Positions 10,231-21,411 of a stretch of 64,000 nucleotides of DNA are shown here, piece by piece. Below the pieces are notes generated by a model that ran no database searches, had not been told where the DNA came from, and saw nothing but the letters and a program-made list of their open reading frames with translations. Every line of letters starts with the position of its first letter. Position 1 is the first letter of the stretch. Origin of the DNA: Saccharomycopsis malanga (taxonomy: Eukaryota > Ascomycota > Saccharomycetes > Ascoideales > Saccharomycopsidaceae); the NCBI GenBank assembly GCA_004014935.1, contig CP025322.1, forward strand, positions 1,488,001-1,552,000. The letters are read 5' to 3'. The translations under genes were made by a program, and so were the position numbers.

Positions 10231-12513
10231 CTATTTCTTTGCATTTTGTTTTTGTTGATATTCAGCAATCAATTGTTTCTGCAAATGTGGAGGTGCTGGG
10301 GCATAATTTTTGAATTCCAAGGAAAATTCACCTTTACCTTGGGTACTGGCTCTAAGACTGGTGGCAAAACCAAACATAGAGTTCAAAGAACATTCTGCAG
10401 CAATGGTAAAATCGTCACTACTGTTTTCGGTATCGGAAACCATGGCGCCCAATTTGTTCAACAATCCAATAACTGCACCTTGGAATTCATTAGGAGCAGT
10501 GACAGAAACTTGCATGATAGGCTCCAAAATGACAGGAGAAGCATTCATGAAGGCTTGTTTGAAAGCACCCATGGTAGCAGACTTGAAGGCGAATTCGTTA
10601 GAATCCACCACGTGGGTTTGACCATCATTAATCAACATCTTAACACCAATAACCTTGTGACCAACCAAAGGACCCTTGAGACAACTGTCTTCAAAACCCT
10701 TGGCACAAGATGCCAAAAACTTGTCTGAGATCTTACCACCAACAATTTGGGTTTCAAACTCATTCTTGGCTTCGTTGGCAGATAAGGTTCCCATAACTCT
10801 ACCGTACTGACCAGCACCACCAGATTGTTTCTTGTGAGTGTAGTCGAAATCTGCGCTGCCGGTAATGGATTCACGGTAAGCAACCTGGGGTTTACCAGTA
10901 GTGCAAGACACGTTGTATTCACGCTTCATTCTTTCAACGTAGATTTCCAAATGAAGTTCACCCATTCCGGAGATGATGGTTTCCTTGGATTCTGGGTCGA
11001 ACTTGACTCTGAAAGTTGGATCTTCTTTCTGGAATCTGTTCATGGCCTTGGAAAAGTTGATGGTATCTTTGGAACTAGGAGTGATTGAGAGCGAAATGAC
11101 AGAATCAGGAACATACATAGAGGACATGGCATAGTTGACTTGTCCATCAGTAAAAGTATCACCGGAAGAACAGTTGATACCGAAAGTAGCGCAAATTTCA
11201 CCAGAATTGATTTCATCAATTTCTTCCATTTCATCAGAGTTCATTCTGACCAATCTAGCAACCTTGATCTTCTTCTTGTCCTTAACATTGTAAATGTAGC
11301 CACCCTTTTTCAATTTACCTTGATAGACTCTCAAATAAGTCAATTGACCATACTTTCCGTCTTCCAACTTGAAAGCCAAGGCAACGAACGGCTCGTGGGA
11401 ACTAGGAACCAAATTAATTGGTTTTTCATTCTCTGGATCGGAAACATCCAAACCTGTGTTCAAGACCTCAGACGGGTTTGGCAAATAATCAACAACAGCA
11501 TCCAAAACGGGTTGGATACCGGTGTTGGCCAAGGCAGAACCCATAAGAACTGGAGTGAACTTTCTGGCAATGGTAGAACGTCTGATAGCATTCTTGATTT
11601 GATCAACAGTTGGCTCTTGTTCCTCCAAGAAGATTTCAGCAATCTCGTCATCAACATCAGCCAATGTTTCAATCAACAAGCTTCTTTTCTCCTCAACCAA
11701 ATCTTTCAATTCTTCTGGAACTTCTGCTGTTCTCACATTTTCACCTTGAGAACCTTCGTTGTACAAAGCCACCCGGTCAATAATGTTTACTACACCCTTC
11801 AATTCGGATTCAGCACCGATTGGTACCTGAATAGCAGCAGCAGGAATCTTCAATTTCTTGTTGATCTGGTCAATAGCTTTGAAAGGATCAGCGCCCATAC
11901 GGTCCATTTTGTTGATAAAAGTGACTCTTGGAACATTGTAACGACGCATCTGACGATCCACAGTAACAGTCTGGGACTGCACACCAGAAACAGCACATAC
12001 AACCAATACAGCACCATCTAACACTCTAAGAGCTCTCTCAACCTCAATGGTGAAATCAATATGTCCAGGAGTGTCAATCAAATTGAAATGATACGCAGTG
12101 TCATCCTTGTCCCATGAACAATATGTGGCAGCACTTTGAATCGTAATACCTTTTTCTCTTTCCAAATCCATTGAGTCCATCTTGGCACCCACATTGTCTC
12201 TGCCTCGAACCTCATGGATCGCCTTGATCCGTCCAGTATAATAAAGCACACGTTCCGTGAAGGTGGTCTTTCCCGAGTCAATATGCGCTGAAATACCAAT
12301 ATTTCTCATCTTCGTCAACCGGGCCGAATCCTCACTTTTAAGAGATTTACTCATCTCATCAAGAATAGGCTTTTCCTCATCATACATGGTCTTTCTAACA
12401 AAAGAAGACTGGAAATACCGTTTTGCCAAACCGTTGCCAAATACACTCAGTGGCTTCCCTTGGGTCGCCCCTCGGCTTACCAAGGACAAGAGCCCTCTAC
12501 ATACAGAACTCAT
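10231..12513 (-). CDS. MEF1: Mitochondrial translation elongation factor G1
   Basis: GTPase that drives ribosome translocation in mitochondrial protein synthesis. The 760-residue product (S. cerevisiae Mef1 761) has an N-terminal basic, Ser/Arg-rich presequence followed by the EF-G domains. The P-loop is AHIDSGKTT (about residue 74), the switch I/G2 region is [12 protein letters not shown]3 is DTPGH and G4 is NKMD. Domains IV-V are visible in GQYGRVMG and in the C-terminal [16 protein letters not shown]. The ATG chosen is the only one that places a mitochondrial targeting sequence before the G domain. Codon use leans to TTG/GTC-type codons, typical of well-expressed yeast genes. No introns or lesions. 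Confidence 0.97.
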   Translation of the reverse strand: MSSVCRGLLSLVSRGATQGKPLSVFGNGLAKRYFQSSFVRKTMYDEEKPILDEMSKSLKSEDSARLTKMRNIGISAHIDSGKTTFTERVLYYTGRIKAIHEVRGRDNVGAKMDSMDLEREKGITIQSAATYCSWDKDDTAYHFNLIDTPGHIDFTIEVERALRVLDGAVLVVCAVSGVQSQTVTVDRQMRRYNVPRVTFINKMDRMGADPFKAIDQINKKLKIPAAAIQVPIGAESELKGVVNIIDRVALYNEGSQGENVRTAEVPEELKDLVEEKRSLLIETLADVDDEIAEIFLEEQEPTVDQIKNAIRRSTIARKFTPVLMGSALANTGIQPVLDAVVDYLPNPSEVLNTGLDVSDPENEKPINLVPSSHEPFVALAFKLEDGKYGQLTYLRVYQGKLKKGGYIYNVKDKKKIKVARLVRMNSDEMEEIDEINSGEICATFGINCSSGDTFTDGQVNYAMSSMYVPDSVISLSITPSSKDTINFSKAMNRFQKEDPTFRVKFDPESKETIISGMGELHLEIYVERMKREYNVSCTTGKPQVAYRESITGSADFDYTHKKQSGGAGQYGRVMGTLSANEAKNEFETQIVGGKISDKFLASCAKGFEDSCLKGPLVGHKVIGVKMLINDGQTHVVDSNEFAFKSATMGAFKQAFMNASPVILEPIMQVSVTAPNEFQGAVIGLLNKLGAMVSDTENSSDDFTIAAECSLNSMFGFATSLRASTQGKGEFSLEFKNYAPAPPHLQKQLIAEYQQKQNAKK

Positions 12514-13831
12514 TGTCTATATTCACCTATTTGGATGCCTCTGTTTCATAGGATCTGAAAATTTTTTCACATTTTTCACTTTTCAATATTGTAAGATCCG
12601 TAACGGTGGTATACAAAATGGCGATGCGATCTTGTCGTGGCAAATATGAAAGAAGGATTCGATATACGGTATATGTATATATGGCTCAATACAAAACCAT
12701 CTTGATATTACGTATATATTTTGATAAGTGGGGAACTGAAACCAAAATGAAAGATTGGCCATCTAGGGCAATCATATAAAAGGACAATGTATCAATCTTT
12801 TTTTTCTTTGTAGTATAATAAAGCGAGAAATCTCAGCATTAAAACTGAGATATGTCAAATTGACTATATCACCTAACGAGTCTAAGTATAGAAAAAAAGC
12901 CTAGGCAGCAGAAAACTAACTTGTGTTTCATCTTCAATGGAAAACGAAATAATCGAATTCGATACAAAAAAAATTATTAGCTTTTAGTCTGTCTTATGTC
13001 ATATAATAAAACACGAGCCTGAAAGGAGTATTTCACTTTATATAAACTATAACATATGTAAATACAGTAAAGAGCATTGCTGTGCTTTATAAAGACCTTA
13101 AGCAATTGTAAAATTTGCGGTAAACTTCTATATGCTGAACTATCTGTTCTCTGAAAGCACTAACAACTAAGCCATCCGGCCCAGCGGCCCAGCAGCCCCA
13201 TCAGTTGTATAACTAAAATTGATTATTTTAATTAGCGTACGAGTTAATTATCAACGTTTACTGTAAATCTTATAATACAACAGCAGAAAACTATTTTTTT
13301 TTTTAAAAAAAACTATCAAAGTCTAACAGAGCAATTAGTTGAGAATTGTATCATTTGCTAATTATTACATTTTGCCCAAAGCAATCTGCCCTACACCACC
13401 TGTTCCTACAAAAGCATGTTTGCTCAAGTACCGACTTTTCAAAACTTAACTACATATGCTTGAAGATTGATTTCACCATACATAACAAAAATGCACTGTT
13501 TGCTGGAATGTCAATACAAATGTATTAAAAGGGACATATATAGACGTGTCAGATTTCCTGCTTTTATTATATGTACATGCTTTTTTCCATTTTCCCTAGG
13601 GAACGATGAAAGGAGGGGGATAGGCCCTGGCAAAGGAAAAGAAAAGACCAGTAGGGCTAAAACGTAAAGCACACTAACAAGAAAAGTGAGAGGCGAACAG
13701 AAATGTATGGTAAAGCAAGGCAATGCCAGAAGGAAAGATGGAAAAGGAAAATGTGTCATCCAAAGGTTTGATTCATAAAGAGTTTTTTATTTATTCATTA
13801 CAAGTATCATAATCATTTTGCTGGATCACAA
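12514..13831. other. Intergenic region MEF1-TOM40
   Basis: About 1.3 kb of AT-rich sequence with no supported gene. It includes the MEF1 promoter, the SINE head remnant near 13142-13195 and the 3' region of TOM40. Confidence 0.5.
13142..13195 (-). mobile_element. SINE head remnant (copy E)
   Basis: On the minus strand this short piece matches the tRNA-like head of the family: GCTGGGCCGGATGGCTTAG, then TAGTGCTTTCAGAGAA, against GCTGGGCCATATGGCTCAG and CAGTGCTCTCGGAGAA in the copy at 50.15 kb. It shares the same GCCGCTGGGCC left end. The B-box region and the body are missing, so it is a heavily degraded or 3'-truncated copy. Confidence 0.5.
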
Positions 13832-14989
13832 TTAAGCTATTTGAGGAACGCCTGGAACTGGGTTACCATTAGCGTCCACCAAGCCTTGTTGCATCAACAT
13901 GATTTGTTCACTTCCTGGGGCTTCAAACTGCAAACCCAAACCAAGTCTGTTGGTACTTTTAAAGTGATCCAATTCACCGGAGAATAAAACAGAAACAGTT
14001 GGCAAAACTCTCTTTTCCAAGAAAGCGCTGACCTTACCTTCACTGTCGATCTGGCCTCTGAAAACAGATTGTCTGAATTCGTATTTGGCACCAATGGTGG
14101 TGACACCGTTGATAACAGGTTCGGCACCAATGACTTGTCCCATCAAAGGGTCGGCAATTGGTTTCAAGGAAGCTTGTATTTGAGTTTCAATACCGGCTTC
14201 GAGTTTGTCACTGACTTTTCTCCAGAAAGAGGCAACCAAAGAACCTTGGGCTTGCAATTGAGCAGAAGCGATCCAATTACCGGCATTGTATCTTCCGACG
14301 TAAGAAATAGCAGCATCTGGTGGATATTGAGCTTGTTTATTATATAAAGCTTCCAAACCAATAGATAATTTCTTAGAGACCGATTGCAACAAAGAACCAA
14401 CAACAACACCAGAGAATTCGCCGTCCAAGTAAGAGGGGTTTAAAGCTTTCAAGTTGATAGAATAATCAACACCTTGCAAATCCTGTTCCAATTGAACCAT
14501 GGTTGGCTGCCCCTTGGCAATTTGCAAGGTGACCTTGGAGATCAAGTCTTTAGACCAACCGTAGTTCAATCTACCAGACAAGGACAAGTCATTATCAACA
14601 TTACCTTGAACCAACACATTGTCGTTGGCATACAAAGCACTGAAGGCATACGGTGGAATGGTCTTAGATCCAATGGACAAGGTATGAGAAGTCTGGAAAG
14701 CTGGATTCAAAGAAAAGGCTTTGTTTAAGTCAGCTCTCAAACCAGTGAAGAAATATTGCGTGTTCAACACATCTTTGGTAACCTCTTTGTTCAAGTTTTC
14801 GATGGTACCTGGGTTCAACAAACCTATAGCTTTTCTATGGTCCGAAAAACCAGCATAAACATCATTCAAAAATGAAAAAATCGGATTGGAAGACCAGAAG
14901 CCTGGCTTTTGCTTTTCTGCGCCTGGTAACGCACCAATGTTCAACTTGGCCAAGTCGCCAAGTGGAAGAGGGCTATGGGTTGACGACAT
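13832..14989 (-). CDS. TOM40: TOM complex channel Tom40
   Basis: Nineteen-strand beta-barrel of the outer mitochondrial membrane and central pore of the translocase through which nearly all precursors enter. The 385-residue product (S. cerevisiae 387) has the expected N-terminal segment with NPIFSFLNDVYAGF, then alternating beta strands. Near the C-terminus it has the conserved ELDHFKSTNRLGLGLQFEAPG, containing the eukaryotic porin beta signal for SAM-dependent insertion. The start ATG leaves a normal-length N-terminal arm. Codon use is strongly biased, as for an abundant protein. No intron or break. Confidence 0.97.
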   Translation of the reverse strand: MSSTHSPLPLGDLAKLNIGALPGAEKQKPGFWSSNPIFSFLNDVYAGFSDHRKAIGLLNPGTIENLNKEVTKDVLNTQYFFTGLRADLNKAFSLNPAFQTSHTLSIGSKTIPPYAFSALYANDNVLVQGNVDNDLSLSGRLNYGWSKDLISKVTLQIAKGQPTMVQLEQDLQGVDYSINLKALNPSYLDGEFSGVVVGSLLQSVSKKLSIGLEALYNKQAQYPPDAAISYVGRYNAGNWIASAQLQAQGSLVASFWRKVSDKLEAGIETQIQASLKPIADPLMGQVIGAEPVINGVTTIGAKYEFRQSVFRGQIDSEGKVSAFLEKRVLPTVSVLFSGELDHFKSTNRLGLGLQFEAPGSEQIMLMQQGLVDANGNPVPGVPQIA

Positions 14990-16108
14990 ATCAAAGTGAA
15001 AAGGCTTTTTTTTTTCTTTCTGTAAAGATCCGCCTTCGTGTTTCTGCTAAGACAATAAATATACTTTAATAATCTGTTCAGCAAGCTTCACTATATTGTT
15101 TTGTACCGTAGTCTTGTAGACTGAAAATTTAAAAATTTTCGCTCTCAACGGACGAGGCTTGCACGGGGCTTCTAACTCATAAATTTGGGGGAGAAGGAGA
15201 ATTAAGTGATAATATGATTGGAGTTGGTTGAAATTTACTGGATTTTACTAAAAGTTTGGTTGTATTTGGTGAATATTGTGATATAATAATTGTAAATTTG
15301 TTTTGATAAAAAGTAGAGAATGTAGCAAATGATATAATGGGTGTGGAATAAAGGTTAGAGGCGGTCAAATGACAGTTAATTAGTGCTACAACATTTCAAA
15401 AAAGTTCAAAATAAGTATAAAAAAGTGAAAAAAAACTAAAGGGAAATAAAAATATCCAAAATTACAGTAGGACAGAGGAACAATAACAAATTATTCAATA
15501 AATAATATCATATATTTCGAGTCCAGTACATATTTCCTATATACGTGCCATGTCTAAAGCGACTTGGTGAAGTCCAACTGTGTCCTGTTATTCTTAATCT
15601 TATCACCTTAAAAGTAAGCACTAGACTCTGGCCTAGGTCGTATTTTAAACAGTTGCACTTGCCCGTGAAATCACATTCAGCATCATAAAAAGCAGCGAGT
15701 AAAAGTGTTCGTCTTGGGAATCGAACCAATGTGTTAGGTCTTTTTTCTCTTCTCCGAGTGCACTGGCCACTGAGCCATACGGCCCAGAGGGCAACAAATT
15801 ATTTAATATTTCATAAAAATTACAAATAAATTCTTTTGAAATTACACGTATTATAGAACCATCTTTCCAATACCCAAATACGTTAAAATATAAACCCATC
15901 AATCTTGTAAATGTCTTTTATTATCAAGTGTGAACTTCATTTCTCAACATGCCTCTCCAATTTAAGCATCATGCATAAATATGCAACCACACGCACTAAG
16001 CACACCACTCACAAAAACTCGAGAGGCCCTAATAACAGTGCAGTCAGTTATTGCGCATTTATTTACTAAAGTAATGATGTGAAATGAGATTAGTCTATAA
16101 GGCTAGCG
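14990..16108. other. Intergenic region with full-length SINE copy B
   Basis: TOM40 and the ESC2-like gene diverge across about 1.1 kb. About 300 bp of this is SINE copy B (15496-15792); the rest is AT-rich promoter DNA without a supported gene. Confidence 0.6.
15496..15792 (-). mobile_element. tRNA-derived SINE-like element, near-full copy B
   Basis: This 297-bp element is flanked by perfect 11-bp direct repeats AACAAATTATT (15485-15495 and 15793-15803). Read on the minus strand it begins with a tRNA-like head. The A box is TGGCTCAGTGGCCAG (15763-15777) and the B box is GGTTCGATTCC (15717-15727), followed by ACGAACA and TTTT. A unique body and an ATT-rich tail follow. Compared with the copy at 47.2 kb it has about 57 extra bases in the body (about 15601-15657). 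The head has an anticodon-like arm CTCTCGGAGAAGAG and a long variable region, so the source may have been a type-II (Ser/Leu-like) tRNA. No coding capacity; mobilisation would need a LINE. Confidence 0.88.
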
Positions 16109-17323
16109 ATGGATAGTGATGATGATTTCTTTGTGTTGAACCGGCCTTTGGAGGTATTGGAAGATGAAGGAAATACGCGCCAGCGGTTATCAAAGACGTC
16201 CAAAGTGACGAAGAAGAAGAAGACTAAGAAAAAGGGTAAGAAGAGACAGAAGAGCGAGCATGATATTGATGAAAAAGTGGTGAATCTTTTTCTGAAAAGC
16301 CCAGAAGGTGGTGCCAATGATGATGTAGAAGAAAGCATAGTGTATAGCAGATCTGGAAGCCCGTCACACACACCTAGTGCTGCAATATTAGACATCATGC
16401 AAGAGATCCAAGATGTCGAAAGAGAAGCAAGCGAGTCAAAAGCAGAAGTGGTTAAGGAAGAATACCAACCAAAAAACAGGAAAAGAAACAAAAGTGATAT
16501 GGAGGATAGTGAAGACAGTCAGGAAGATTTTGAAATCAGACAAATTGAGCATCAGATTCGGCTTGCAAAATCAGCTATAAAAAAATCAAGTGCATCACAG
16601 AGCAGTGATGCTGATGCCCGCCAGTTGCTGGAAAGCCGTCGGGTTTATCAATTCAAGATCATATCAAAGTTGCCTGGAAGTGCCAATTATGAAACCTTGG
16701 TGGAAGTGACAGGATCTAAGAAGTTCCGCAAGGTAATCTCTGCAACTTTAAAACGTATTGCCAGTAACATATTTATACCACATGAATACAGAAACGCATA
16801 TACTGTTGATGGAGTAGTCTTGGTGTGGAAGTCTAAGATCCGGATATATGAATACATGAAGCCTAGCTTCCTTAACTTGCCGCCTCCTACAGTTTCTGGT
16901 GGAAAGACGTTTGTCACGGTGCACATTATGACTAAAGCTGCAGCGGAGCGTGAGAACGATGTGGGTGAGATTGTTGTTGATGACGATGTTGAGGAGATAC
17001 AAGAACTTAGTGATTATGAGGTAGATTTTGACGATGAAGGAAACGATGCAAAAGCAAGTATTGTTGTTTCATCCACAGAACCTCCTGAAGGCGTGGAGTA
17101 TTTCACTATCCGTCTTAAGGATAAAGAAGGCAACAAGTTTGAAATCCAAGTGAATGAAAACACACAGTTGCAGAAAATTGTAAATTATTATCTTACCAAA
17201 AAGAATTTAACCCGACGGAGTAATATCAAGTTGATATTTGACGACGAACCATTGGATGTGCGCCAGAAAGTTGGTGATACAGAGCTTGAAGATGAGTTTG
17301 AAATTGACGTTGTTGTTGAGTAA
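16109..17323 (+). CDS. ESC2: Esc2/Rad60-family protein with SUMO-like domains
   Basis: Member of the RENi (Rad60-Esc2-NIP45) family, genome-stability factors that carry tandem C-terminal SUMO-like domains and act with the SUMO conjugating machinery at stalled forks. The 404-residue product has a long acidic/basic N-terminus rich in Lys, Ser and Glu with an NLS-like KKKKTKKKGKKRQK (about residues 36-49). A first SUMO-like region spans about residues 180-275 (VYQFKIISKLPGSANYETLV) and a second about residues 325-404 (EYFTIRLKDKEGNKFEIQV ... IKLIFDDEPLD). Length and layout fit Esc2 (456 in S. cerevisiae). A Rad60 name would be equally valid. Confidence 0.8.
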   Translation: MDSDDDFFVLNRPLEVLEDEGNTRQRLSKTSKVTKKKKTKKKGKKRQKSEHDIDEKVVNLFLKSPEGGANDDVEESIVYSRSGSPSHTPSAAILDIMQEIQDVEREASESKAEVVKEEYQPKNRKRNKSDMEDSEDSQEDFEIRQIEHQIRLAKSAIKKSSASQSSDADARQLLESRRVYQFKIISKLPGSANYETLVEVTGSKKFRKVISATLKRIASNIFIPHEYRNAYTVDGVVLVWKSKIRIYEYMKPSFLNLPPPTVSGGKTFVTVHIMTKAAAERENDVGEIVVDDDVEEIQELSDYEVDFDDEGNDAKASIVVSSTEPPEGVEYFTIRLKDKEGNKFEIQVNENTQLQKIVNYYLTKKNLTRRSNIKLIFDDEPLDVRQKVGDTELEDEFEIDVVVE

Positions 17324-18073
17324 GGCTATCGAGTGAGTTTGTATATATATGTGTTATAGACATTTTTTGTTATTGAAAGGTATTATTTGTAAGATCTGAT
17401 AGTAAGGCGGGTTGCTAGTTTGCTGACCAATTATTATATAATTTTCCTTATTACATACACTGGTTAAAGAAATTTGTTATTTTCAAAAATGACATAGGTA
17501 GTGTGGTAATAGAGTATCATTTTTTATTTTGTTTATCCAGTTACATTGCCATAGTATATACGAAACTGATTTGTAGTGGGCTGGAAATATAAGATATCAT
17601 TATCATTATTATAGATTGAATACGCTCAATAATCATGCTTGATAGCACATATCAAATAAACTCTAAACCATTCATGGCTTTTATACACTCTATTTACATA
17701 TGTAATTTGCCAAATGTACAGCCACACCTTGACATGATTACTGATCACATATCATTCCAACTAATAATTCCACATGTTACGGTTGTTACGGTCACGGAGT
17801 TCATCATGGTATCGTTCCGTACCACGCTACCACGCGGCCCCGGTTAGTACGAATGAGGAAATGAGATCTATAATACATATAGTGGCGGAAGTTATTCTTT
17901 TTTACCCCAATCTTGTAAACAACGTTGGACCTGTTTCAACTTTCTGTTTGATTCAAGTTGTTTATTTTGGTTTTTTTTTAGTTGGACTGCTTGGTTATAA
18001 AAAGGTTTAAATAAAGTTTGCTCTTGTGAGATCTGACATCTCCACAATTCGTCTTAATAATACATTTCTTAAT
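17324..18073. other. Intergenic region
   Basis: About 750 bp between the ESC2-like stop and the acyltransferase ATG. It is AT-rich and no gene is seen. A run of codons in frame with the acyltransferase extends upstream to a GTG at 18026, but the first ATG is at 18074. Confidence 0.5.
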
Positions 18074-19375
18074 ATGGAATCGCCACCAATAGCTGTTGAC
18101 CAGAGGGAGGTTAAACCAGCTCTCAGTAGCCATAATTTGAACCCTAGTGTGAAAGACAGTTCTGCTACAGAGCATGTAATATTTGGCCTTCAGGTAATCC
18201 GTGTGGTTGGAGTTATCATGGTGTTTATATCTGGAGCCATTTCAATAGTGACGACTCAATTTATACTCAAATTGATGTTTTTCCGCAAATTCAATCTTAT
18301 TCACGGTATTCTAGCATTGACAAAGAAACATTTCGTCATTTTGCTCACTGCTATTATGAATACAGTATGCCCTTCAAAGATCCGTGTGACAGCCGATTTG
18401 AATTCCATGCCAAAAGGTTCTTTCAAACTCGTCAATGGTCATTTGTTGTCTGCATTGAATCCTACATCGGTGGTCATTGCCAACCATCAAATATATACTG
18501 ATTGGGCCTTTTTATGGTGGGTCGCTTACACCGCTGGCCTTGGTGATTCTGTCTATATCATGCTCAAAAACTCTCTTAAGAAAATACCCATTCTTGGATA
18601 CGGCATGAAAAACTATAGATTCATCTTTCTAAACAGAAAATGGGAACAGGATGCCAAAATCATGGAAAAAAGTTTGCGCCAATTGGATTACTTGAGCACC
18701 GTAGGAAGTTCTGATAATTATGATCCTGTTGAAAACAAAAATCCATCACCACATCCTAAAACTCTCATGAAATGGCCTTACTGTTTGATTTTGTTTCCGG
18801 AAGGCACTAACATGTCACCTTCTAGAAGAGAAGTATCCAACAAATATTGTGCTCGTTTAGGTAGGGAAAACATGAGAAATGTGCTTTTACCTCGTGTCAC
18901 CGGCCTCAGACACACACTCAAGTACTTGCGCAACTCCTGCGATGTCGTTTACGATGTGACAATTGGCTACAGCGACGTCAAAAAGCACGAATATGGAGAA
19001 TTGATATATACAATGGGTGCTGTTTTCATCAAAGGCAGATCTCCAAAGATTACAGATATGTATTGGCGTGCAATCAAATTGGACGAAATACCAGGCCTTG
19101 GCAAACATGGAGAAACCCCAGACGAAGAGGAGGCTAATACAAGAGAATTCCAAAAATGGTTGTTTGCTTTGTGGGATTCCAAAGATAAACTTTTGGACAC
19201 TTTTTATGAAAATGGAACATTTGTCAAGGACCCAGAAACTCTGGGCCAATATCAAGTTGTGATGGCAAACCTTAAACCGCAAAGTGTGTTTGAGTTTTTG
19301 CAAATTTTTGCTGTGCCTGTCATTTTGCTCTTGTTGGCTAGATTGATTTTCAAATTTTTTATGGGTTTCTTTTAG
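18074..19375 (+). CDS. Lysophospholipid acyltransferase, CST26/YDR018C-like
   Basis: PlsC/LPLAT-superfamily acyltransferase that would transfer acyl chains to a lysophospholipid (in yeast, lyso-PI remodelling by Cst26). The 433-residue product starts at the first ATG. It has a membrane segment near residues 40-65 (VVGVIMVFISGAISIVTTQ), then the catalytic H-x4-D in NHQIYTDW (about residue 139) and the FPEGTNMS block (about residue 239). Hydrophobic residues at the extreme C-terminus (VPVILLLLARLIFKFFMGFF) form a second anchor. The arrangement matches the LCLAT1/AGPAT8-like subgroup to which Cst26 and Ydr018c belong; the exact orthologue is not decidable by eye. Confidence 0.85.
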   Translation: MESPPIAVDQREVKPALSSHNLNPSVKDSSATEHVIFGLQVIRVVGVIMVFISGAISIVTTQFILKLMFFRKFNLIHGILALTKKHFVILLTAIMNTVCPSKIRVTADLNSMPKGSFKLVNGHLLSALNPTSVVIANHQIYTDWAFLWWVAYTAGLGDSVYIMLKNSLKKIPILGYGMKNYRFIFLNRKWEQDAKIMEKSLRQLDYLSTVGSSDNYDPVENKNPSPHPKTLMKWPYCLILFPEGTNMSPSRREVSNKYCARLGRENMRNVLLPRVTGLRHTLKYLRNSCDVVYDVTIGYSDVKKHEYGELIYTMGAVFIKGRSPKITDMYWRAIKLDEIPGLGKHGETPDEEEANTREFQKWLFALWDSKDKLLDTFYENGTFVKDPETLGQYQVVMANLKPQSVFEFLQIFAVPVILLLLARLIFKFFMGFF

Positions 19376-19843
19376 GGTTTGATATTTATACGTAATAGGT
19401 GTTTTCATGGGTCTTTCTAATTTGCAATCAGTGTAATTTTATTGAGCTATATAATGTTGCCGCTAGGCTTAATACAATAATACAATAGAATGAAGTCTGA
19501 ATGTAGTTCACGTAGGGTGTTTATTGATAATATATATGTTTGATCAACATTGTTCAACAAGGCATGGTTTAACTCGATTGTAATATTCTCAACCGACAGT
19601 CGAGCTAAATCACTACAGACACATATAAATGCAAGGCATCTGGTATAACACCATTATTTATTTAGTGAACCAAAAGGACTAACTATTTATGAACGTAGTT
19701 CTGTAATCTATGAGGCATTCAATATATAAAGTATAACAGGGTATGATAAACGTGCAGTTAGAACGTATAGTATGTAGTAGCAACTAGTATATTTAAGCTT
19801 AATAAATTATTTAAATAGTTGCAAAATCTATATTTGAACAAGT
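19376..19843. other. Intergenic region between convergent genes
   Basis: About 470 bp between the acyltransferase stop and the CAB2 stop. Only AT-rich 3'-UTR-like sequence is seen. Confidence 0.5.
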
Positions 19844-20953
19844 TTATTCCTTTTGAAAATCAACAATCCATTCATCGTGCAAGCGAATGACCTCTGGAAT
19901 AAAAACAGATTCTATTAAAACACCACTTTCAATCTCTGACTGCTGAAGTGAATACCAATGCTCATGAAATGATGTCTGTTGGTCGCCACACACTTTATTA
20001 ACAAACACCACTTTTTCTTTTCTAGATTGAAGCAAATTTCCAATCACCAACTGGTGATCATATTTCTCTAGGGCCTGTGTGCACTTTTTTATGAGAATGG
20101 AGCTATCGGTTTCAAGTTTAAAGCTGACTACGAACGAGTTATTGTACCATTTATTGACAATCGTCTTTAAAAACTTAGGCACCGGGTCAAGATTGAGAAC
20201 AAGTCTACCGTTTGTTGCCGAAGAAATTTCGATCTGATTAGCACTTCTGCTTTGTTTTGTATTGCTTTGAGCCTCTGTGTTTTGAAGATTGCTTTGGATC
20301 TTATGTTCGGGAAGGTCTGAGTGAGGAATAAAAAAATCAGAGACTGCCGCAGCTAAATAGATCAAGATCTTTGGGTTTTCCTCTTTATAAAAGTTTTTCA
20401 AGTCTTCTGAAATGGAGCGAAGAATAAACAAATACTCATTTATGGTAGTAAATGAGATCAAAAGATAACTACGATGCTGCTGATGATACTTGTAATTACG
20501 CATGATTTTGACCAAATTTTGTTTTTTCAATTCATTGACTTTTTTCTTGTTAAGCCCAATTTCTTCGGTACTAGTCTCTTCATCAGATTCCTCTGTATTC
20601 GTCAATTCTAGTAGATCCAAGAAATTGACATGTCCAAAATGGTTGAGAAATGGAAGAAGCGAAAATTCGCGATGGAGAAAGATTACAAGATAGCCATTAT
20701 TCATCAAGTGTTCTGCCGAAAGCGAACCTCGAGTACCAGCAGAAAAATTGTCAATGAAGCGCACAGTATTGTTCTCCAAAGGAACTGTAGTGCCACCAGA
20801 AGTCACTAAAGCAATCTTTTTTTTGGAAAAAGTATCATTTTGTTTATGAAAGTTTAGAAACTCATGGAGCTGACGTGAAATTTTAGGAAGTGTCTTTGGC
20901 GGAGGGGTATTTGAGAAAAAATCCTGCTCCTTTTTGGCTTGTTCAACTGTCAT
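19844..20953 (-). CDS. CAB2: Phosphopantothenate-cysteine ligase
   Basis: Second enzyme of coenzyme A synthesis, joining 4'-phosphopantothenate and cysteine with nucleotide hydrolysis. The 369-residue product has the CoaB-type fold: KIALVTSGGTTVPLE (about residue 47), then VRFIDNFSAGTRGSLSAEHL (about residue 64), the nucleotide and dimer signature of eukaryotic PPCS. Later come IYLAAAVSDFFIP (about residue 200) and VVSFKLETD (about residue 275). Length matches S. cerevisiae Cab2 (365). The ATG start is clear. A Glu/Ser-rich insertion near residues 120-140 is not part of the core. Identification is firm. Confidence 0.93.
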   Translation of the reverse strand: MTVEQAKKEQDFFSNTPPPKTLPKISRQLHEFLNFHKQNDTFSKKKIALVTSGGTTVPLENNTVRFIDNFSAGTRGSLSAEHLMNNGYLVIFLHREFSLLPFLNHFGHVNFLDLLELTNTEESDEETSTEEIGLNKKKVNELKKQNLVKIMRNYKYHQQHRSYLLISFTTINEYLFILRSISEDLKNFYKEENPKILIYLAAAVSDFFIPHSDLPEHKIQSNLQNTEAQSNTKQSRSANQIEISSATNGRLVLNLDPVPKFLKTIVNKWYNNSFVVSFKLETDSSILIKKCTQALEKYDHQLVIGNLLQSRKEKVVFVNKVCGDQQTSFHEHWYSLQQSEIESGVLIESVFIPEVIRLHDEWIVDFQKE

Positions 20954-21411
20954 ACTATTTCGTGTTTGCTCACTTTAGTTAACCAACTGATCCGACCTTA
21001 TTATACCACTCTCTTGACTCCCTCATTATCTTAATCATCATACTATACAATGTTGGTCGTTACTCGTATATGCATATGGTTAGAAGCCCCGCAGAGGTTT
21101 TCAACATGAGGCTATTATAATACTGATAACTTAGGTGTTTATTACTGAAGTGGATCATAAAGGTATAATATATTTTCTAGAAGTTGACAAGTAAAAAAAA
21201 AGGTTGCAAGCCTTTGAGACTGGTTTACGTTGAGAATAGGGCTCGAACCTGCTAGATGTAAAAGGTTTTCTACTACTTTTTTTTAGCAAAATACATAAAA
21301 TAGGCAAATCAAGGAATTATTCTATAATAATGTATTTCAAACCTAGTATATAGTAATAAGTATGGTAATGTTCTTCAACCAAAAGAATAATAAATACTTT
21401 TACGATTTGTT
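20954..21411. other. Intergenic region CAB2 / flavoenzyme
   Basis: About 460 bp with no gene. A B-box-like GGTTCGAGCCC on the minus strand near 21240-21250, close to a T-rich tract, resembles the 3' part of the SINE head but lacks an A box. Confidence 0.4.

Noticed and set aside
21233-21280. tRNA-like 3' end with GGTTCGAGCCC on the minus strand
   Set aside because: No A box, acceptor stem or cloverleaf; possibly a remnant of the SINE head, but too short to call.
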